The notes under the pieces are model-generated. The model did not search any database and was not told the DNA's origin. It saw only the letters and a list, made by a program, of their open reading frames with translations. Made by a program: the position numbers and the translations under genes. DNA of 64,000 bases. Origin: Parvicella tangerina. GTDB lineage: Bacteria > Bacteroidota > Bacteroidia > Flavobacteriales_D > Parvicellaceae. Position 1 is the first letter of the stretch. Every line of letters begins with the position of its first letter. The DNA lies in NCBI RefSeq assembly GCF_907165195.1, contig NZ_OU015584.1, forward strand, positions 2,676,978-2,740,977. The letters are read 5' to 3'. Positions 44,201 through 53,800 of the stretch are shown in pieces.

Positions 44201-47200
44201 ACAAATTTCACGATCAATACCTGCATCTGCCTGAACGGGATCTACAACCGTAATCTCTCGATCATCAGTATCTTCACATCCTGTTCCAAGGGTATAAGTG
44301 TAAGTAATCGTATAGGTACCTACGGCTGAAGGTGTATAAATTCCAGTTCCCGTAACATCCGGTCCAGACCAAACTCCTCCAGATGGTGTTCCAGTAAATT
44401 GAACTGGGAATGGTTGGTTACACAATGTTGTATCAGCTCCAGCATCAACCACTGGCAAGGTATTAACCGTTACCTGAAGTGTATCAAAGTTATTACAATT
44501 TGTAGCAGGATCTGTATAAGTATACGTCAGCGTATGCACTCCTGCCCCAGCCGTTCCAGCTGTAAACTCTCCTGCAGGGTCCGTTATTCCATTTCCACTC
44601 CAAATCCCTCCTGTTGGTGTTCCAGAAAGTGTGGTTGCAGCCGCATCAAAACAAATATCAAAGTCTGCTCCTGCATCTACCGTTGGTAGCGGATTGACAA
44701 TGAGATCAACATCATCAGTAGTTAAACAAGAACCTGTTCCAAATGAATAGGTCATTGTAAACGTTCCATCCGTGGTTGGTGTATACAATCCTCCTGCAGT
44801 AATTCCAACCCCAGACCAGGTTCCTCCCACAGGTAACCCTGATAGTTGAACCGTACCAGCATCTACACAAAACGTTGAATCAAGTCCTGCATCTGCATCA
44901 GTGGGATCAACAACTAGTACATTCACGGTGTCTTCATTCGTACAGTTGTTTACATCGGTAAAAGTGTAGTACACTTCAAACGTTCCTACCCCAGTCGGTG
45001 TAAATTCACCACTTGGATTTGTAATATTCGGACCAGACCATGAACCTCCAGCAGGAGAGCCAACTAAGTTAGCCGCCACTGGTTGGTTACAGAAAGTGGT
45101 ATCGTTTCCTCCGTCTACAACAGGAAGATCGTTGACAGTAATTAAAAGATCATCCGAGTTTTCGCAATCTGTAATGGGATCTGTGTAGGTGTAAGTCAAT
45201 GTGAACGTTCCAGCACCAGCAGCAACCGGATCAAAGTCTCCAGAAGTATTTACTCCTGTTCCTGTCCATGAACCGCCAGCAGGAGTTCCAAGTAACGTCA
45301 ATACTCCATTATCAATGCAAATACTCTCATCACTTCCAGCATCAACCACAGGAAGTGGATCAACCGTTACCTCCAATTCATCTGTGGTTTGACACGTTCC
45401 TACTCCTAAAGCGTAAGTTAGTGTGAATGTACCCACCGTTCCAGGTGTAAAATCTCCTGTAGCCGTAACCCCCGTTCCTGTCCATGAACCTCCTCCAGGA
45501 TTACCCGAAAAAGTTACGACACCCGAGTTTATACATACTGCTGTGTCATTTCCTACTGTGACCGCTACTGGATCATTAACGGTGATCTCTACTGTATCTT
45601 CGTTTGCGCACAAGTTTCCGTCTGTGTAGGAGTAGTAGACCTCAAATATTCCAACCGCAGAGGGCGTAAAGTCACCAGATGGCGTAATTCCTCCTTGTCC
45701 TGACCATGTACCACCCGTTGGTGTTCCCACAAGTGTTTCGGTGATTGGCTGGTTACATAAGGTTAAATCACCTCCTCCATCAACAATAGGCAAAGAATTA
45801 ACAGTCACCGTTACGTCTGCAGTGCTGGAACAACTTCCTACTGCACCTTCAACGGTATATGTTTGAGTAGTTGTAGGATCGGCATTCACACTTGCTACTG
45901 AAGTTGATGAAAGACCAGTGGCTGGAGACCATGTATAAGATGTAGCTCCTGAAGCTGTTAGCACTGTTGTTTCTCCTTCGCAAATTGTTGCACTAACAGG
46001 ACTCACAGAAATAACTGGAGCTGGCACAATGTCTAATAGTACACTATCAGTTGGGCCAGGACACCCTCCACTGGAACCCGACAAATAATACCATCCTGAA
46101 TCAGCCGATGAAACCGTATTAATAACAGGATCTTCCAAAGAAGATGTAAACCCATTGGGACCTGTCCAATCATAGTTAAGTCCGCCTACTGTTGGCGCAT
46201 CAAAATAAGCTGTATCGCCTTCACATAGCGGTGAACTTACGGTTGGAGTTAAACTCGCAGGCGCCCCGTTTACCGTTACTGTTGTTAACGTATCAAATGT
46301 TCCACAAGCATTGGTTACCTCAAGAGTAATATCAAAAGTGCCAGCTGTTGGAAATACTACACTGCCAGGAATTGAATCCGAGGATGTTCCAGGCGTTCCG
46401 TTGTCGAAGTTCCAAGCATAACTTGTAATTTCTTCATAACATTCCGTGTACTGTGCCACGGGAGAAACACTTTGTCCAGCACATATCGAGCCCAATGGAT
46501 CAATAATAGCCTGAGGAGGACCTTTCACTAGCACTTCCTGATCGTAATCAAACGAACCACAGGCATTAGTCAGAGTTAAACGAACCGTGTATTCACCATA
46601 ATCTTCAAACTCAATTTCTGGTTCAGGATCAGACGGTGTTGTTCCGTTAACAAAGTTGTAAACTCCTGAAGATGGCAAACAGGCACTCCCGTTAAAAATC
46701 ACCTGCCAATCATACGTTACTTCACAGGTATTCGAAAGATCTGATAAATCCGAAACGACACCAATAAAAGGACCGCAAGCGGTATCAGGAGTGATGGTAA
46801 ACTCAGGAACTGGAGGATCTTCAACACAAACTGTGCGAACGGAATCTCCCGATGCACAACTATTACCCGCTGAAAGTGTTATATCATAAGTTCCAGGAGC
46901 CGTATACGTATGGGTAGTTGGATCTACAGAGAATTGCGTCAACGTATTACCATCTCCAAAATCCCAAGTCACTAAAGTTGTTTGAGCACAGCTGCTGTTA
47001 AACCCAGCAACCGTAGAGTGATTCATATCAATAGGACTTCCAGTACAAACCGGAATTGGACTAGGATCAAACCCCGGTTCAGGTGGAATATAAACACGAA
47101 TTGGAGAAATCGTAGCTGCCGAGCTATCACAAAGATTAATTGCTTTGATACTGAATGTATAAGAATTTCCAGCCAACCCACAAGATGATTGTGTGTACGT

Positions 47201-48283
47201 GTGACAAATTGAGGCTGGTGGTGGATGAGGTAGCGTATCTAAAGGAGAATTATCTCCAAAATCTACCACATAATAGGTAGTTGGATGATTGGAACTAAAG
47301 TTATTCAACGGAAAGCACAGATCTAACGGACCACAACCATTTGTTCCTCCCGGGTTCGCAGCACCAATCGCTGGGTTGGTAATATTAGCTATCGTGTTAA
47401 CGGAAGTATCAATGCAGCCATTATTACCAGTGACGATGAAAAGAGCATCAAAAATATCGTTGGTCGAATACGTATGCGTTATGCCCCCAGCAGGAAAAGT
47501 AGCGCTATTAAAATCTGGTGTCCCATCATCCCAGACAATTTGATAATTTGAATTGGAACTGCTAACACTATTGTTGAATAAGGTAATATCAAAGTTAGAG
47601 CCGTCACAATTTTTCATTTCATTGAAAGGATCAATGAGCACCGGACCAGGGGTTTGTGAAACAACTATATTCTGCGAGGCAAGTCCTTGACAGCCATTAT
47701 TATCGGTAACGATAAGCTGAACACCAAAATTTTCTGTTGCAGTTCCTTCGCTAATGAATTCATGAACGGGGTTGGCAATATTGCTACTGTTACTACTGCC
47801 TGATGCGGGGTTGTCAAAATTCCATTGATACGACAATCCAGTTCCAACGGACGAATTTGTAAATGAAACCGGAATATTTGCGCATGGATCTGACTGAGAG
47901 ACACTGAAAGAAGCCGTTGGCGAAGTTTGTAACGTAACTGTTACCTGATCTGTATCTGTGCAACCATTCGCATCCTCAATCGTAAGCGTGTAAGTTGTAT
48001 TTGACCCAACGGTACAAGTTGGTGTCGGACAGTTGGTACAAGACAATCCAACAGCAGGAGACCATGAGTAGTCTATTGTTCCATTGCCTGTTGAACCAGT
48101 ACCATCTAGTTGAACACTCGAACCACTGCACAATGTTACGTTGTTACTTCCTGCATCTGCGTTACACTGAGAATGACCATTGTTTGTCAAAAGTGACAAC
48201 ACGATAAGGGTAGCAACGAAATAAGTCAGTCTTATTTCCTTTAAAAAAATCAAAATCACACTTTTACCATTGCAAATATGCAA
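41252..48283 (-). CDS. Giant PKD/repeat surface protein with gliding-motility (CHU_C, T9SS type B) C-terminal domain
   Basis: A 2343-residue secreted protein. An N-terminal hydrophobic stretch (about 19-38) acts as signal peptide. About six PKD-like domains (for example TWDFGDGNTL, AWNFDNGTPG) and a couple of Ig-like units fill residues 45-825. Nine tandem repeats of about 74 residues follow (about 831-1498), each with a PVVDAG.D..C start and a GGSWSG/GGTWSG centre. About nine PKD domains (WDFGDGNTS type) come next, then the CHU_C sorting domain in the last 105 residues (YHIWIYDAWGNKIWES, WDGTFEGEPMPQDAYVWKV). It should be T9SS-secreted with the adjacent SprF/PorP partner and form a long surface filament or adhesin. 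The annotated ATG may be slightly too early, since a promoter-like box lies only a few bases upstream; an in-frame GTG (48259) or TTG (48253) could start it. Confidence 0.85.
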   Translation of the reverse strand: MHICNGKSVILIFLKEIRLTYFVATLIVLSLLTNNGHSQCNADAGSNNVTLCSGSSVQLDGTGSTGNGTIDYSWSPAVGLSCTNCPTPTCTVGSNTTYTLTIEDANGCTDTDQVTVTLQTSPTASFSVSQSDPCANIPVSFTNSSVGTGLSYQWNFDNPASGSSNSSNIANPVHEFISEGTATENFGVQLIVTDNNGCQGLASQNIVVSQTPGPVLIDPFNEMKNCDGSNFDITLFNNSVSSSNSNYQIVWDDGTPDFNSATFPAGGITHTYSTNDIFDALFIVTGNNGCIDTSVNTIANITNPAIGAANPGGTNGCGPLDLCFPLNNFSSNHPTTYYVVDFGDNSPLDTLPHPPPASICHTYTQSSCGLAGNSYTFSIKAINLCDSSAATISPIRVYIPPEPGFDPSPIPVCTGSPIDMNHSTVAGFNSSCAQTTLVTWDFGDGNTLTQFSVDPTTHTYTAPGTYDITLSAGNSCASGDSVRTVCVEDPPVPEFTITPDTACGPFIGVVSDLSDLSNTCEVTYDWQVIFNGSACLPSSGVYNFVNGTTPSDPEPEIEFEDYGEYTVRLTLTNACGSFDYDQEVLVKGPPQAIIDPLGSICAGQSVSPVAQYTECYEEITSYAWNFDNGTPGTSSDSIPGSVVFPTAGTFDITLEVTNACGTFDTLTTVTVNGAPASLTPTVSSPLCEGDTAYFDAPTVGGLNYDWTGPNGFTSSLEDPVINTVSSADSGWYYLSGSSGGCPGPTDSVLLDIVPAPVISVSPVSATICEGETTVLTASGATSYTWSPATGLSSTSVASVNADPTTTQTYTVEGAVGSCSSTADVTVTVNSLPIVDGGGDLTLCNQPITETLVGTPTGGTWSGQGGITPSGDFTPSAVGIFEVYYSYTDGNLCANEDTVEITVNDPVAVTVGNDTAVCINSGVVTFSGNPGGGSWTGTGVTATGDFTPGTVGTFTLTYALGVGTCQTTDELEVTVDPLPVVDAGSDESICIDNGVLTLLGTPAGGSWTGTGVNTSGDFDPVAAGAGTFTLTYTYTDPITDCENSDDLLITVNDLPVVDGGNDTTFCNQPVAANLVGSPAGGSWSGPNITNPSGEFTPTGVGTFEVYYTFTDVNNCTNEDTVNVLVVDPTDADAGLDSTFCVDAGTVQLSGLPVGGTWSGVGITAGGLYTPTTDGTFTMTYSFGTGSCLTTDDVDLIVNPLPTVDAGADFDICFDAAATTLSGTPTGGIWSGNGITDPAGEFTAGTAGAGVHTLTYTYTDPATNCNNFDTLQVTVNTLPVVDAGADTTLCNQPFPVQFTGTPSGGVWSGPDVTGTGIYTPSAVGTYTITYTYTLGTGCEDTDDREITVVDPVQADAGIDREICIDEPDFQLNGIPGGGTWSGTNITSGGLFSPITAGTFELIYSFGSGNCETKDTMEFIVHALPVVDAGVDQNFCVSEPTFDFTGLPAGGVWSGTGITDANLGTFDPAVATVGLHELVYTYTDPVTSCVNTDTAYADVHPLPVPGFTYNPIMCINVAEGLTNTTTLGDTYQWNFDDGNGSTLADPQHTYTDTGFYDIQLIATSIFGCVDSITQEVEVRQPPVADFSLAPDSGCAPLQVAFTNNSTGVQISYAWNFGDGSTSTLEDPADVIYQQSYLSDTTYYITLDVTNFCGTVTDIDSVQVMPSPTAVFGPSFDIGCSPWPAEIANNSVGLPDTYFWDFGDGTTGTFSDSLFNHTYTTGTTDTTYTMMLVVENECGVDTGYHTVTVLPNQVNAFYNTNITDGCEPLTVDFTQLSQGSNLFFSWDFGDGNTSTVYSPTHTFTTAGTYTVSLFVNDGCSYDTTTVDITVHPSPFVDFTSSPDSVCVNSPFDFTNLSVGLASSTWDFGDAMGTSLLTNPSYAYDQTGTYTVTLTGVGLTNGCSTTVSHPVVVSVQPEADFSAIPTSGCVPLDVDFTNLSSNYSFNSWDFADGNTSVATNPSHTFSQPGNYAVELLVENANGCRDSIAQTITVYPLPVADFEITNTDACYAPVTVSTNNLTTGAVGYSWDFGDGNTSPLNNPANVYQNPGTYTIELTATSIHGCLDVATMDFTVYPLPEAAFTLPTDTACVGELLSFESLGDYADSVVWDFGNGDVLTGDSVIYNYPAVGNYSVTIMAYGAGGCGDTLTVNGAIVVNPSPTADFTYVNVQNPDPLSGTVEFTNLSQGAVTYDWMFGNGETSEEENPIHRFRQIGEFNTTLISTNEYGCSDTITQLVLVEYFKGLHVPNALYPAHPDYEVSHFIPKGVGLQAYHIWIYDAWGNKIWESTELDEDGRPTEGWDGTFEGEPMPQDAYVWKVEAIFTDQTAWQGKEYPNGRYAASGTVTLIR
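43790..45793 (-). repeat. Nine tandem ~222-bp coding repeats inside the giant surface protein
   Basis: Translated, the region holds nine consecutive units of about 74 residues, each starting (L/D)P.V.AG.D...C and containing GGSWSG or GGTWSGTG about 30 residues later. Units alternate between a form starting LPVVDGG/AG with CNQP and forms with CID/CV. The DNA copies are diverged, so the array is old or under selection, not a recent expansion. Confidence 0.8.
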
Positions 48284-48287
48284 GGTG

Positions 48288-48295
48288 CAAATATA
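48288..48295 (-). promoter_or_regulatory. Putative TAnnTTTG promoter box for the giant surface protein gene
   Basis: On the minus strand TATATTTG matches the consensus and lies five bases before the annotated ATG at 48283. If real, transcription would start at or after that ATG, favouring a slightly downstream start codon. It shares an 87-base divergent gap with the ABC-F promoter. Confidence 0.4.
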
Positions 48296-48346
48296 AACGC
48301 AATACGTAATTTTACGTAATTGTTCGATCTTATCTTTTGATTCCTC

Positions 48347-48354
48347 TATTTTTG
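48347..48354 (+). promoter_or_regulatory. Putative TAnnTTTG promoter box for the ABC-F gene
   Basis: TATTTTTG followed by CAGC lies 16 bases before the ATG at 48371. The same TATTTTTGCAG sequence stands upstream of the initiator tRNA. A TTG lies 24 bases upstream. Confidence 0.5.
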
Positions 48355-48370
48355 CAGCAAAATTTAAAGC

Positions 48371-50257
48371 ATGATCTCAACAACTAATCTTTCTTTATTC
48401 TTTGGAGGGCAAGAACTCTACTCAAACATCAGTTTATCGATTACGAAGCAAGACAAAATTGGTTTAACGGGTAAGAATGGAGCGGGGAAATCAACCTTCC
48501 TAAAACTGATCTTGGGAATGTATAAACCTGACGAGGGTTCTTTATCTGTTGCTAAAGGGACTAAGATCTGTTACTTACCTCAGGAGATCATTAGCAGAAG
48601 TAATGAAAAAATCATTGATGAAGTTTGCAACTCCAATGAAGACTTAACCAAAATTAGTGACCGTTTGGATGAAATTAATCATCAGTTGGCGACTCGAGAA
48701 GACTATGAGAGTGATAGTTATCTGGGATTGTTGGATGAGTTAGCAGACCTGAATGATAAATTTAATGTACAAGGAGGACATGGAGTTCGGGAACAAGCAG
48801 AAGTTGTTTTAAAAGGACTTGGTTTTAGTCCAGAAGACTTAGAACGACCAATGGGAGAATTTTCTGGGGGATGGCAAATGCGTGTAGAATTGGCAAAACT
48901 ATTAGTCCAAAATCCTGATGTATTGCTGTTGGATGAGCCAACTAACCATCTGGATATTGAATCGATCGAATGGTTAGAAGACTACTTAAAAAAGTATTCT
49001 GGGGCGATCATACTTATTTCACACGACCGGTCATTTTTGGATGGTATTACTAATCGAACTATTGAGATTAACAATCGAAAATTTTATGATTACAACTGTA
49101 ACTTCTCAACCTATCAGGTGCGCAGAGAGGAAGAAATGGTTCAGCAAGTACAAGCTTACAATAATCAACAGAGAGAAATTGCTCAGGCGGAACGATTGAT
49201 CAATAAGTTCAGAGCTAAAAGTTCAAAGGCTTCTTTTGCCCAATCCCTGATCAAGAAACTGGACAAGATGAATCGCATTGAGCTGGATGAAGTAGATAGC
49301 AGTGCCGTTGCTTTCCGTTTCCCAGAACCAAATCCCAGCGGAAAGTTAGTAGCAGAACTTGAGGATGTTGGAAAAACTTACGGAGAAAAAGAAATTCTTT
49401 CAGACGTTCGGTTTAACATTGGCAAAGGCGAAAAAATCGCTTTGATTGGTAAAAACGGAATGGGTAAATCTACCTTTATCAAAATGCTTGTAGGAGATAC
49501 GGACTATGAGGGAACCATTAAACTAGGACACAATGTGAACATAGGTTACTTCGCTCAGGATGAAACGGCAAAATTAGATCCCAACATGACCGTTTTTGAA
49601 ACGATAGATGAAGTAGCCGTGGGTGAAGTCAGAAAGAATGTCAGAAATATCTTAGGTTCTTTTTTGTTCAGTGGAGATGATACAGAAAAGAAAGTCAGTG
49701 TACTTTCGGGGGGAGAAAAGACGAGGCTGGCACTTTGTAAACTCTTGTTAGAACCCTATAACTTTCTCATTCTAGATGAGCCAACCAATCACTTAGATAT
49801 TGTTTCAAAAGAGGTTTTACAGGATGCATTAAAAGAATATTCAGGAACTGTATTAGTCGTTTCTCACGACAGAACCTTCCTGGATGGCCTATCAGATAGA
49901 ATCTACTACATCAAGAATAAAAACATCAGCATCTACTTTGACACAGTGAATGATTTCTTGAAGCAACTCAAAGATGACAAGTTTAACACAAATGCAAGGG
50001 CTTCATCTGGTAAGAAGAACAAATCGAAAGCAAAAGAAAAGGTCAACCACAAAGAAAAGCGCGAACTGGAAAATCAATTGAAGAAAGTAGAACGAAAAAT
50101 TGAAAAACTAGAAGCAGAAATTGCTGATTTACAGAATAAAGTTGCTGCAGGAGATTATGAAGGCGAAGAGATCTTTTCTAACATTGAGGACCTGAATGAA
50201 AAGCTAAGTGCCAATATGCAAGAATGGGAAACGGTAACAGAAAAACTCATTGATTAG
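48371..50257 (+). CDS. ABC-F family ATPase (ribosome-associated)
   Basis: The 628-residue protein has two ATPase domains and no membrane segment. Domain one has Walker A GKNGAGKST near 34-42, signature FSGGWQMRVELAK near 166-178 and Walker B LLLDEPTNHLD near 188-198. The linker (about 240-300) is the P-site-tRNA interaction arm. Domain two has GKNGMGKST near 361, LSGGEKTRLALCK near 451 and LILDEPTNHLD near 474. The C-terminal tail (about 540-628) is a Lys/Glu-rich coiled coil, as in Uup/YheS-type members. ABC-F proteins act on stalled or initiating ribosomes; some confer antibiotic protection. The subfamily is not resolvable by eye. Confidence 0.92.
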   Translation: MISTTNLSLFFGGQELYSNISLSITKQDKIGLTGKNGAGKSTFLKLILGMYKPDEGSLSVAKGTKICYLPQEIISRSNEKIIDEVCNSNEDLTKISDRLDEINHQLATREDYESDSYLGLLDELADLNDKFNVQGGHGVREQAEVVLKGLGFSPEDLERPMGEFSGGWQMRVELAKLLVQNPDVLLLDEPTNHLDIESIEWLEDYLKKYSGAIILISHDRSFLDGITNRTIEINNRKFYDYNCNFSTYQVRREEEMVQQVQAYNNQQREIAQAERLINKFRAKSSKASFAQSLIKKLDKMNRIELDEVDSSAVAFRFPEPNPSGKLVAELEDVGKTYGEKEILSDVRFNIGKGEKIALIGKNGMGKSTFIKMLVGDTDYEGTIKLGHNVNIGYFAQDETAKLDPNMTVFETIDEVAVGEVRKNVRNILGSFLFSGDDTEKKVSVLSGGEKTRLALCKLLLEPYNFLILDEPTNHLDIVSKEVLQDALKEYSGTVLVVSHDRTFLDGLSDRIYYIKNKNISIYFDTVNDFLKQLKDDKFNTNARASSGKKNKSKAKEKVNHKEKRELENQLKKVERKIEKLEAEIADLQNKVAAGDYEGEEIFSNIEDLNEKLSANMQEWETVTEKLID

Positions 50258-50280
50258 TCATTGCTAAAGGTCAGGAAGTA

Positions 50281-50703
50281 CTAAGGGTAAATCGTACTGT
50301 CCAGATCTCCTTTGTAATAAATCGTGTGGTATTTTAACGTACCATCGGGCAAAAAGCCTTTGAGATCACCATGCTGTCTACCTTTTCTAAAGTGCCATTC
50401 GGCTTTAAGCGTCCCATCATCATAATACTCCAGATGCTCACCTTCCTGTTTTCCATTCTCAAAGTTCTTTTCAAGAATGACTACTCCCTCTTTATTATAA
50501 CTCCTACATTTCCCAGTAAAAGGTTCGGTTCTATCAGTGGTATAAAAGTGGTTATACATTGGGTCCAAAAAAATATCATTACAATTTAGACACTCCTTTT
50601 CTTCCGTTACCTGACTATCCTCCAACTCATTAGCACAAGACATCATGACTAACGATATCACAAAAAGATAATATTTTTTAAATTTTCTCGTCACAATTGT
50701 CAA
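50281..50703 (-). CDS. MORN-repeat-like (YwqK-type) lipoprotein
   Basis: The 140-residue product has a signal peptide with lipobox VMMSC (lipidated Cys near residue 23) and a C-terminal half made of MORN/YwqK-like units: FTGKCRSYNKEGVVILEKNF, NGKQEGEHLEYYDDGTLKAE, KGRQHGDLKGFLPDGTLKYH. Such YD-G-K modules occur in toxin-antitoxin-like YwqK proteins and in envelope lipoproteins of Bacteroidota. The start could be TTG at 50703 or, more neatly, GTG at 50694, since a promoter box overlaps the upstream one. It is convergent with the ABC-F gene and divergent from the tRNA. Confidence 0.7.
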   Translation of the reverse strand: MTIVTRKFKKYYLFVISLVMMSCANELEDSQVTEEKECLNCNDIFLDPMYNHFYTTDRTEPFTGKCRSYNKEGVVILEKNFENGKQEGEHLEYYDDGTLKAEWHFRKGRQHGDLKGFLPDGTLKYHTIYYKGDLDSTIYP

Positions 50704-50729
50704 ATGTATAAGATTTTTCCTTATTTTTG
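50697..50729 (+). promoter_or_regulatory. Promoter of the initiator tRNA gene
   Basis: TTG (50697-50699) and TATTTTTG (50722-50729) are separated by 22 bases, a plausible Bacteroidota -33/-7 pair. The -7 box lies 38 bases before the mature tRNA 5' end. Confidence 0.55.
50701..50708 (-). promoter_or_regulatory. Putative TAnnTTTG box for the MORN-like lipoprotein gene
   Basis: On the minus strand TACATTTG matches the consensus and overlaps the TTG at 50703. Transcription would begin near 50694, where a GTG start gives a clean lipoprotein signal peptide. It overlaps the tRNA promoter on the other strand, so the two may compete. Confidence 0.35.
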
Positions 50730-50767
50730 CAGTCCCATTTACGGTAAATAACTTATTTAAGATATAT

Positions 50768-50840
<73 letters not shown>

Positions 50841-50845
50841 CAAGG

Positions 50846-50874
50846 AAAAGCAGCTTTTTTAGGCTGCTTTTTTT
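50846..50874. terminator. Terminator between initiator tRNA and the caspase-family gene
   Basis: AAAAGCAGC pairs with GCTGCTTTT around an 8-base loop, followed by a T run on the plus strand. It ends the tRNA transcript and is symmetric enough to serve the leftward gene ending at 50898. Confidence 0.8.
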
Positions 50875-50897
50875 ATTTTGATTAGGGGAATCCCATG

Positions 50898-53800
50898 TCA
50901 CCAAATCCGATAGTCAATAATATTGTTGACAATTCTACTTGTAGGTTGTTGCTTGCCTTGTGAGAGTTCAGACACCTTGTCTTGCAGGTATTCTTGCATT
51001 TCTTTCAACCAAATCTCACCATCTTTATTGAGATCTGCTGCTCCAGATCGAATACCATCGATAAAACAATAGGTAAACAACCCATTTTTCAGGTCTCCGC
51101 GTTCCATAGCAAACTCCATTCCGCCTGCTGCTGAAATGATTGTTGCTCCGGTACCTACTCTCAGGTCATTAAACATTGATTTGGTTAGTTCTGACACATT
51201 TTGCATTCCCTTTCGTTGGGTTACTTTATGTCCCACTGCTCTGAACTGCACGTTTCCTACTTCTGTGTTGTTGGCAGCCATCAACTCTACCTCTTCTTTG
51301 TCTATCTCTCCAGAGTGACAAGCATCGAGCATAAGGGTTTTCTTAAGTGGCTTCACACCATCCAGCACAGCTTCTAGTTTGTCATAAGAAAGTCCGTTCT
51401 CGGATGGATTAGAAAAGTTCATATCATGTGTAGCGAGATAATAGTCCAGATTCTCATCTAATACACCATGACCTGCAATAAACAAGATGATCTCATCATT
51501 AATTTTGGCTGGAGCCAGAAATGACTTGATCTCCTCCATTTTGTCGACCGTAAACGCTTCGTTAACGATTACTTTTTTGTGCACTTCGCCATACCGACTT
51601 GTTTCAGTCAGTGTATTGGCAAAATCCTGTGCATCCTTTGCTGCATATTTTAAATTAAACTGTTCATCTTGATAACTGCCAGCTCCTATGGCTACAACAT
51701 ACAGTTCTTCTTTTACTTTTTCATCATCTCCATAAATCGTTACGTATTGAGGCATGCTAGGTGTACCAGATTGATCCCTGCAAAACACCTCCAATAGGTT
51801 GAATCCTTTCATGAGTTCCACAGAAAAAGTCTTATCTAGTTGTTGTATCGATTTTTTAGAAAGATCAACACGCTCCACAGGTACGTCATTCACCAGGATA
51901 GTTAAATCCTTCAAATTATCGTGCGCTGATAAAATAGACAGGTCCAGATCTACCGTTTTAGCTGAATAAGGAAGTTGCTGCTTGTTTATTATTTTCAGCT
52001 CAGGCACCTCTTCTGGAAGTTCTTCCATAATTCCTAGATCTAGCTTTTCCAGTCGTTTTTCATAGGCTTTATGCAACATTTTCACCCCTTCTTCATTATC
52101 TACCCCAAAGTAATCAGCAACGGCTTGCATCACCTTATCTGGACGATTATAGAAATGATCAAACTGCGTGTAAGGATACACTTCATCTCCTTTTTTAAAT
52201 GAAATTGCTTCAACGGCCTCTGGTTCTCCAAAGTAGTACCCTTCAGGTAAATACACTAACCAATGATCTGCAACACTCATCATTGAAAAAGCGGTATCAG
52301 CTGTGGGGACATAAACGAAATGTTGAATACTCGCATCAACCTGATTGGAATTTGATAGGTTAAGACTCTGCTTATCAATGATAATAGGAATACCGTCATT
52401 ATTGATCATACACATTCCACACCCTCCATTTACAAACTCATTCCTCGAAGCATTGCCATCAGGAAAATATTCTGTTGGCCTCGTATATTTGATGACCTCC
52501 TCTCCAGTTACCGTACTAATTACAAATGACGGTGGAAGGTTTTTCAGGTCTCCCCGATCCTCAAACCCAAAATAGTCTCCATTTTGGCTAAACGCATAAT
52601 CAAACATATACTCCCCTCTTTCTTTAATTTCCTCTCCGGGTAACTCAAGGAGTATTTTCTCTGTTCCTTTTTCAAGGTTTAAATGCCTCACAGCATAATT
52701 AGTATCCAAGTAGGCAAAATATTTCTCGTCACTAGTGAGTACACCATGATTATGTTCGTAGTTATCCATTAATTCAGAGGCCAACTCAACCTTTAACAGT
52801 GTATCTCCTGTTAGGTAATTGACTTTCATCACATGCTTACTGCTCATCAAGAAAGCATGATCTGGTTCTTTAGAGAATCGGCCGTAACTAAAGCCGGGGT
52901 AAACACGATCATGAACATAGTTAGTATCGGTGTACCTGGACAGAAAAACAAAGCTTGAACTCCCTACTTCCTGAGCGATGGAATCTTTAATGTCTCCATA
53001 ATACACAAGATCTTCTAGAAAATAATAATCATTTTCAGAAGATTGATCGATATCAAAGGCTTTGGTATTATCTGAAAAACGATAGTTTGAGACATTGCTG
53101 TAGCTATACTCTCCTTCTGAGTGACTCCCTTGTTTATACACCTGATCTGCTATAAAGCTGTAAAGCTCCACAGTCAGGCCTGGGTCCGCCTCCATTTGGG
53201 TAACAAAAAAAGCTGGGTCAGTCGCATTTTTTTCGACAATGATATCATAGACATACTGAAAACCTTTTAGTTTCTGCCTTCTGCTAAAAAAAGGAAAAAT
53301 TGATAGAATATCTGGTTGGTCTTGATCATACCAATTCCCAAATGAACCAAAATCAAATGAATTGGATGCAACGGAGAAGTTGAACGACTTCACCACCTTG
53401 CTTAAGTCCAATCGTTTGATAACTTTATCTAGTTTAGCATCATATATTTCACATTGTGTACTGTTCTTGTTCACAAGTGTAAAAACGTCCGTCAAACTGG
53501 TTCTACCATAGAGTTTGTCTATATCCGCCTTAACTAGTTTTTTATTTTCGATATCATAAATGAACGATAATGCTCCCTTCGTTTCAAAGTCATCATAACC
53601 TCCATACTCCATCACGTAGTTCTTAAACCCAATTAAATCTGAATGCGTGAGGTAACTGCCCTCATTTCTATAATTTGTATGATAGTAGTTATAACCGTAA
53701 TAACTCCTGCTTGTATAGACAAAAACTTCAACATATTTTTCGTTTAATGGAACACAAAGCAGACGGTCGTACCAACTCATATCAATACTATCTCCGTTGA

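Noticed and set aside
45201-45629. Two plus-strand open frames opposite the giant protein repeats
   Set aside because: They are antisense shadows of the repeat region's biased codons, with no start context, and their Pro/Val-rich translations mirror the Gly/Thr-rich sense protein.
43790-45793. Regular ~222-base periodicity that might suggest a CRISPR-like or satellite array
   Set aside because: The period is far too long for CRISPR, the copies are diverged, and the region is one uninterrupted reading frame of protein repeats.
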